Shown piece by piece: positions 3,911 through 5,271 of a stretch of DNA of 5,271 bases. The DNA is from CAUSKK01 sp963533935 (GTDB lineage Bacteria > Pseudomonadota > Gammaproteobacteria > Cardiobacteriales > Cardiobacteriaceae), in the NCBI GenBank assembly GCA_963533935.1, contig CAUSQL010000065.1, forward strand, positions 1 to 5,271, in the 5' to 3' direction. The stretch's first letter is position 1. Each line of letters begins with the position of its first letter. A program made the translations under genes and the position numbers. The notes below the pieces were generated by a model, which worked only from the letters and a program-made list of their open reading frames with translations, was not told the origin of the DNA and did no database searches.

Positions 3911-5271
3911 ATGTCTTTACCCTCCGACGCCGAAGTGTGGCAGCTAACCCTGGAACACCTGCGCCTGTCCCTGCTGGCGCTGCTGGCGGCGGTGGCCCTG
4001 GCCGTGCCGCTGGCCGTGGCTCTCGCCCCGCGCCGCCGCTGGGCCGAAGCGCTGCTGCAGGCCACGGCGGTCATTCAGACCATTCCGTCCCTGGCCCTGC
4101 TCGGCCTGCTCATTCCCCTGGTGGGCATTGGCCCGGCGCCGGCGCTCATCGCCCTGACCCTTTACGCTCTCTTGCCCATCTTCCAGAACACCTATCTGGG
4201 CCTCAGCCAAATCGACCCGGCCATTCGGGAGGCCTACACCGCCTTCGGCCTGTCCCGCTGGCAGGCCCTGTGGCGCATCGAACTGCCCCTGGCGCTGCCG
4301 GCGCTGCTGGCCGGCATTCGCACCGCCGCCGTGTTAATCATCGGCACGGCGACGCTGGCGGCCCTCATCGGGGCCGGCGGCCTGGGCCAGCTCATTCTCC
4401 TCGGCATCGACCGGCACAACCTGGCCATGACCTTCACCGGCGCCCTGCTGGCGGCGCTGCTGGCCCTGCTGGTGAGTGCGGCCATCGGCTGGCTCCAGCG
4501 GGTAAGGTTACGGGGCGCGCTGCTGCTGGCGGTGGCGCTGCTGGCCCTGGCTGCCGGCCCGCTGCTCAGACCCGCCGCGGCTCCGGCTGTGGTCATCGCC
4601 GGCAAGCTGGGCAGCGAACCGGACATTCTCATCAATATGTATAAATTGCTGATTGCCGACGCGGCGCCGGGGCTGAAGGTGGAACTGAAGCCGAACTTCG
4701 GCAAGACGGATTTTCTCTTCCGCGCTCTAAATAGCGGTGCCATCGACATCTATCCGGAATTCACCGGCACCGTGCTGGAGGGGTTGGTGCAACGGCCGGC
4801 GGGGGAAAGTACGGTGGGCCTTAGTCCGGAAGAAACCTACACCCGCGCCCGCGACCGGCTGGCGGCGCAGTACCAGCTGACCCTGCTGCCGCCCATGCGT
4901 TACCAGAACAGCTACGCCCTGGCTCTACGCCGCGACTACGCCCGGCAGCACCAGCTGGCGAAAATTTCCGATTTGCGCCGGGTGCAGGATTCCGTCCGCG
5001 CCGGCTTTACCCTGGAATTCAGCGACCGGCCCGACGGCTACCGGGGTTTACAGGCCCACGGCCTTAATTTTCCCCAGCTGACCACCCTGGAGCCGGCCCT
5101 GCGCTACGAAGCCCTGGCCAACGGGCAAATTGACCTCATCGACGCCTATGCCACCGACAGCGACCTACGCCAGTACCAGCTGACGGTGCTGACGGACGAT
5201 ATTCAGCTATTTCCCAGCTACCAGGGGGCGCCGCTGCTGCAGGCCCGCTTTGCCGCCGCCCACCCGGAAAT
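3911..5271 (+). CDS. fused ABC permease/substrate-binding protein, osmoprotectant (glycine betaine/choline) type (3' end cut)
   Basis: The frame is open from ATG 3911 to the right edge (453 codons), with GGGAG 6 bases before the start. Residues about 10-215 are a membrane permease of the OpuCB/ProW class, with five to six hydrophobic segments and the EAA loop at 108-137 (EAYTAFGLSRWQALWRIELP), which docks on the ATPase. After a last membrane segment (about 202-220), residues from 226 form the periplasmic OpuAC-type binding domain: VIAGKLGSEPDILINMYKLL, then KPNFGKTDFLFRALNSGAIDIYPEFTGT. This SEPDILINMY/PNFGKT/IDIYPEFTGT pattern is typical of fused betaine or choline carriers such as OpuF; related fusions carry ergothioneine (EgtU), so the ligand is not certain. 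The binding domain appears nearly complete, with perhaps 40-60 residues missing. The ATPase subunit is not in view and should lie just downstream. Shadow frames here encode only Pro/Gly/Arg-rich nonsense. Confidence 0.92.
   Translation, partial: MSLPSDAEVWQLTLEHLRLSLLALLAAVALAVPLAVALAPRRRWAEALLQATAVIQTIPSLALLGLLIPLVGIGPAPALIALTLYALLPIFQNTYLGLSQIDPAIREAYTAFGLSRWQALWRIELPLALPALLAGIRTAAVLIIGTATLAALIGAGGLGQLILLGIDRHNLAMTFTGALLAALLALLVSAAIGWLQRVRLRGALLLAVALLALAAGPLLRPAAAPAVVIAGKLGSEPDILINMYKLLIADAAPGLKVELKPNFGKTDFLFRALNSGAIDIYPEFTGTVLEGLVQRPAGESTVGLSPEETYTRARDRLAAQYQLTLLPPMRYQNSYALALRRDYARQHQLAKISDLRRVQDSVRAGFTLEFSDRPDGYRGLQAHGLNFPQLTTLEPALRYEALANGQIDLIDAYATDSDLRQYQLTVLTDDIQLFPSYQGAPLLQARFAAAHPE

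Noticed and set aside
3898..4644. 248-codon open frame on the plus strand over the permease gene
   Set aside because: It encodes a Pro/Gly/Arg/His-rich low-complexity product, typical of a shifted frame in GC-rich DNA. The permease frame starting at 3911 shows clear family motifs.

Overview
The window reads as about 5.3 kb of a moderately GC-rich proteobacterial chromosome. Coding regions are rich in GCC and CTG codons, and the gaps between genes are clearly more AT-rich. The gene content is a three-domain secreted thioredoxin-MsrA-MsrB protein of the Neisseria PilB type, a RhuM-Fic protein and a fused betaine-type permease/binding protein. This suggests a beta- or gammaproteobacterium such as Neisseriaceae or Cardiobacteriaceae. 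That placement is an inference; no rRNA or other phylogenetic marker is present, and I did not see the classical Neisseria uptake word GCCGTCTGAA.

Layout. Positions 2-1766 (+) hold a tightly packed run of three genes that looks like one operon: the C-terminal part of a RhuM/Fic protein cut by the left edge, a small class I SAM-dependent methyltransferase, and a HigA-like XRE antitoxin with no HigB toxin visible. Positions 1767-2196 form a 430-base gap between converging genes. It carries two near-perfect long hairpins that are copies of one repeat, extra single arms of the same repeat, and an unrelated 18-bp perfect palindrome. Positions 2197-3783 (-) encode secreted MsrAB. Positions 3784-3910 are a divergent promoter region containing another single arm of the repeat. 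From 3911 (+) to the right edge runs a fused ABC permease/substrate-binding protein of the osmoprotectant (OpuF/OpuC/ProWX-like) class, cut by the window end.

The most unusual signal is the repeat. A compact copy is L arm, 7-nt loop, R arm. One R-type arm lies just downstream of msrAB and one L-type arm just upstream, both pointing inward, so on the minus strand the order is L arm, msrAB, R arm. This is the arrangement of the compact hairpins with a gene in place of the loop. It could mean a mobile or recombining palindromic element with cargo; the ordinary alternative is a family of hairpin terminator/regulatory repeats scattered between genes. A second signal is a strong Shine-Dalgarno sequence inside msrAB, directly before an in-frame ATG at the start of the MsrA domain. 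It predicts two products: a full exported Trx-MsrA-MsrB and a shorter cytoplasmic MsrA-MsrB.

Functional themes are periplasmic and cytoplasmic repair of oxidised methionine (msrAB), uptake of a quaternary-amine-type solute (permease/binding protein), and a putative toxin/defence-like or accessory cluster (Fic, methyltransferase, HigA).
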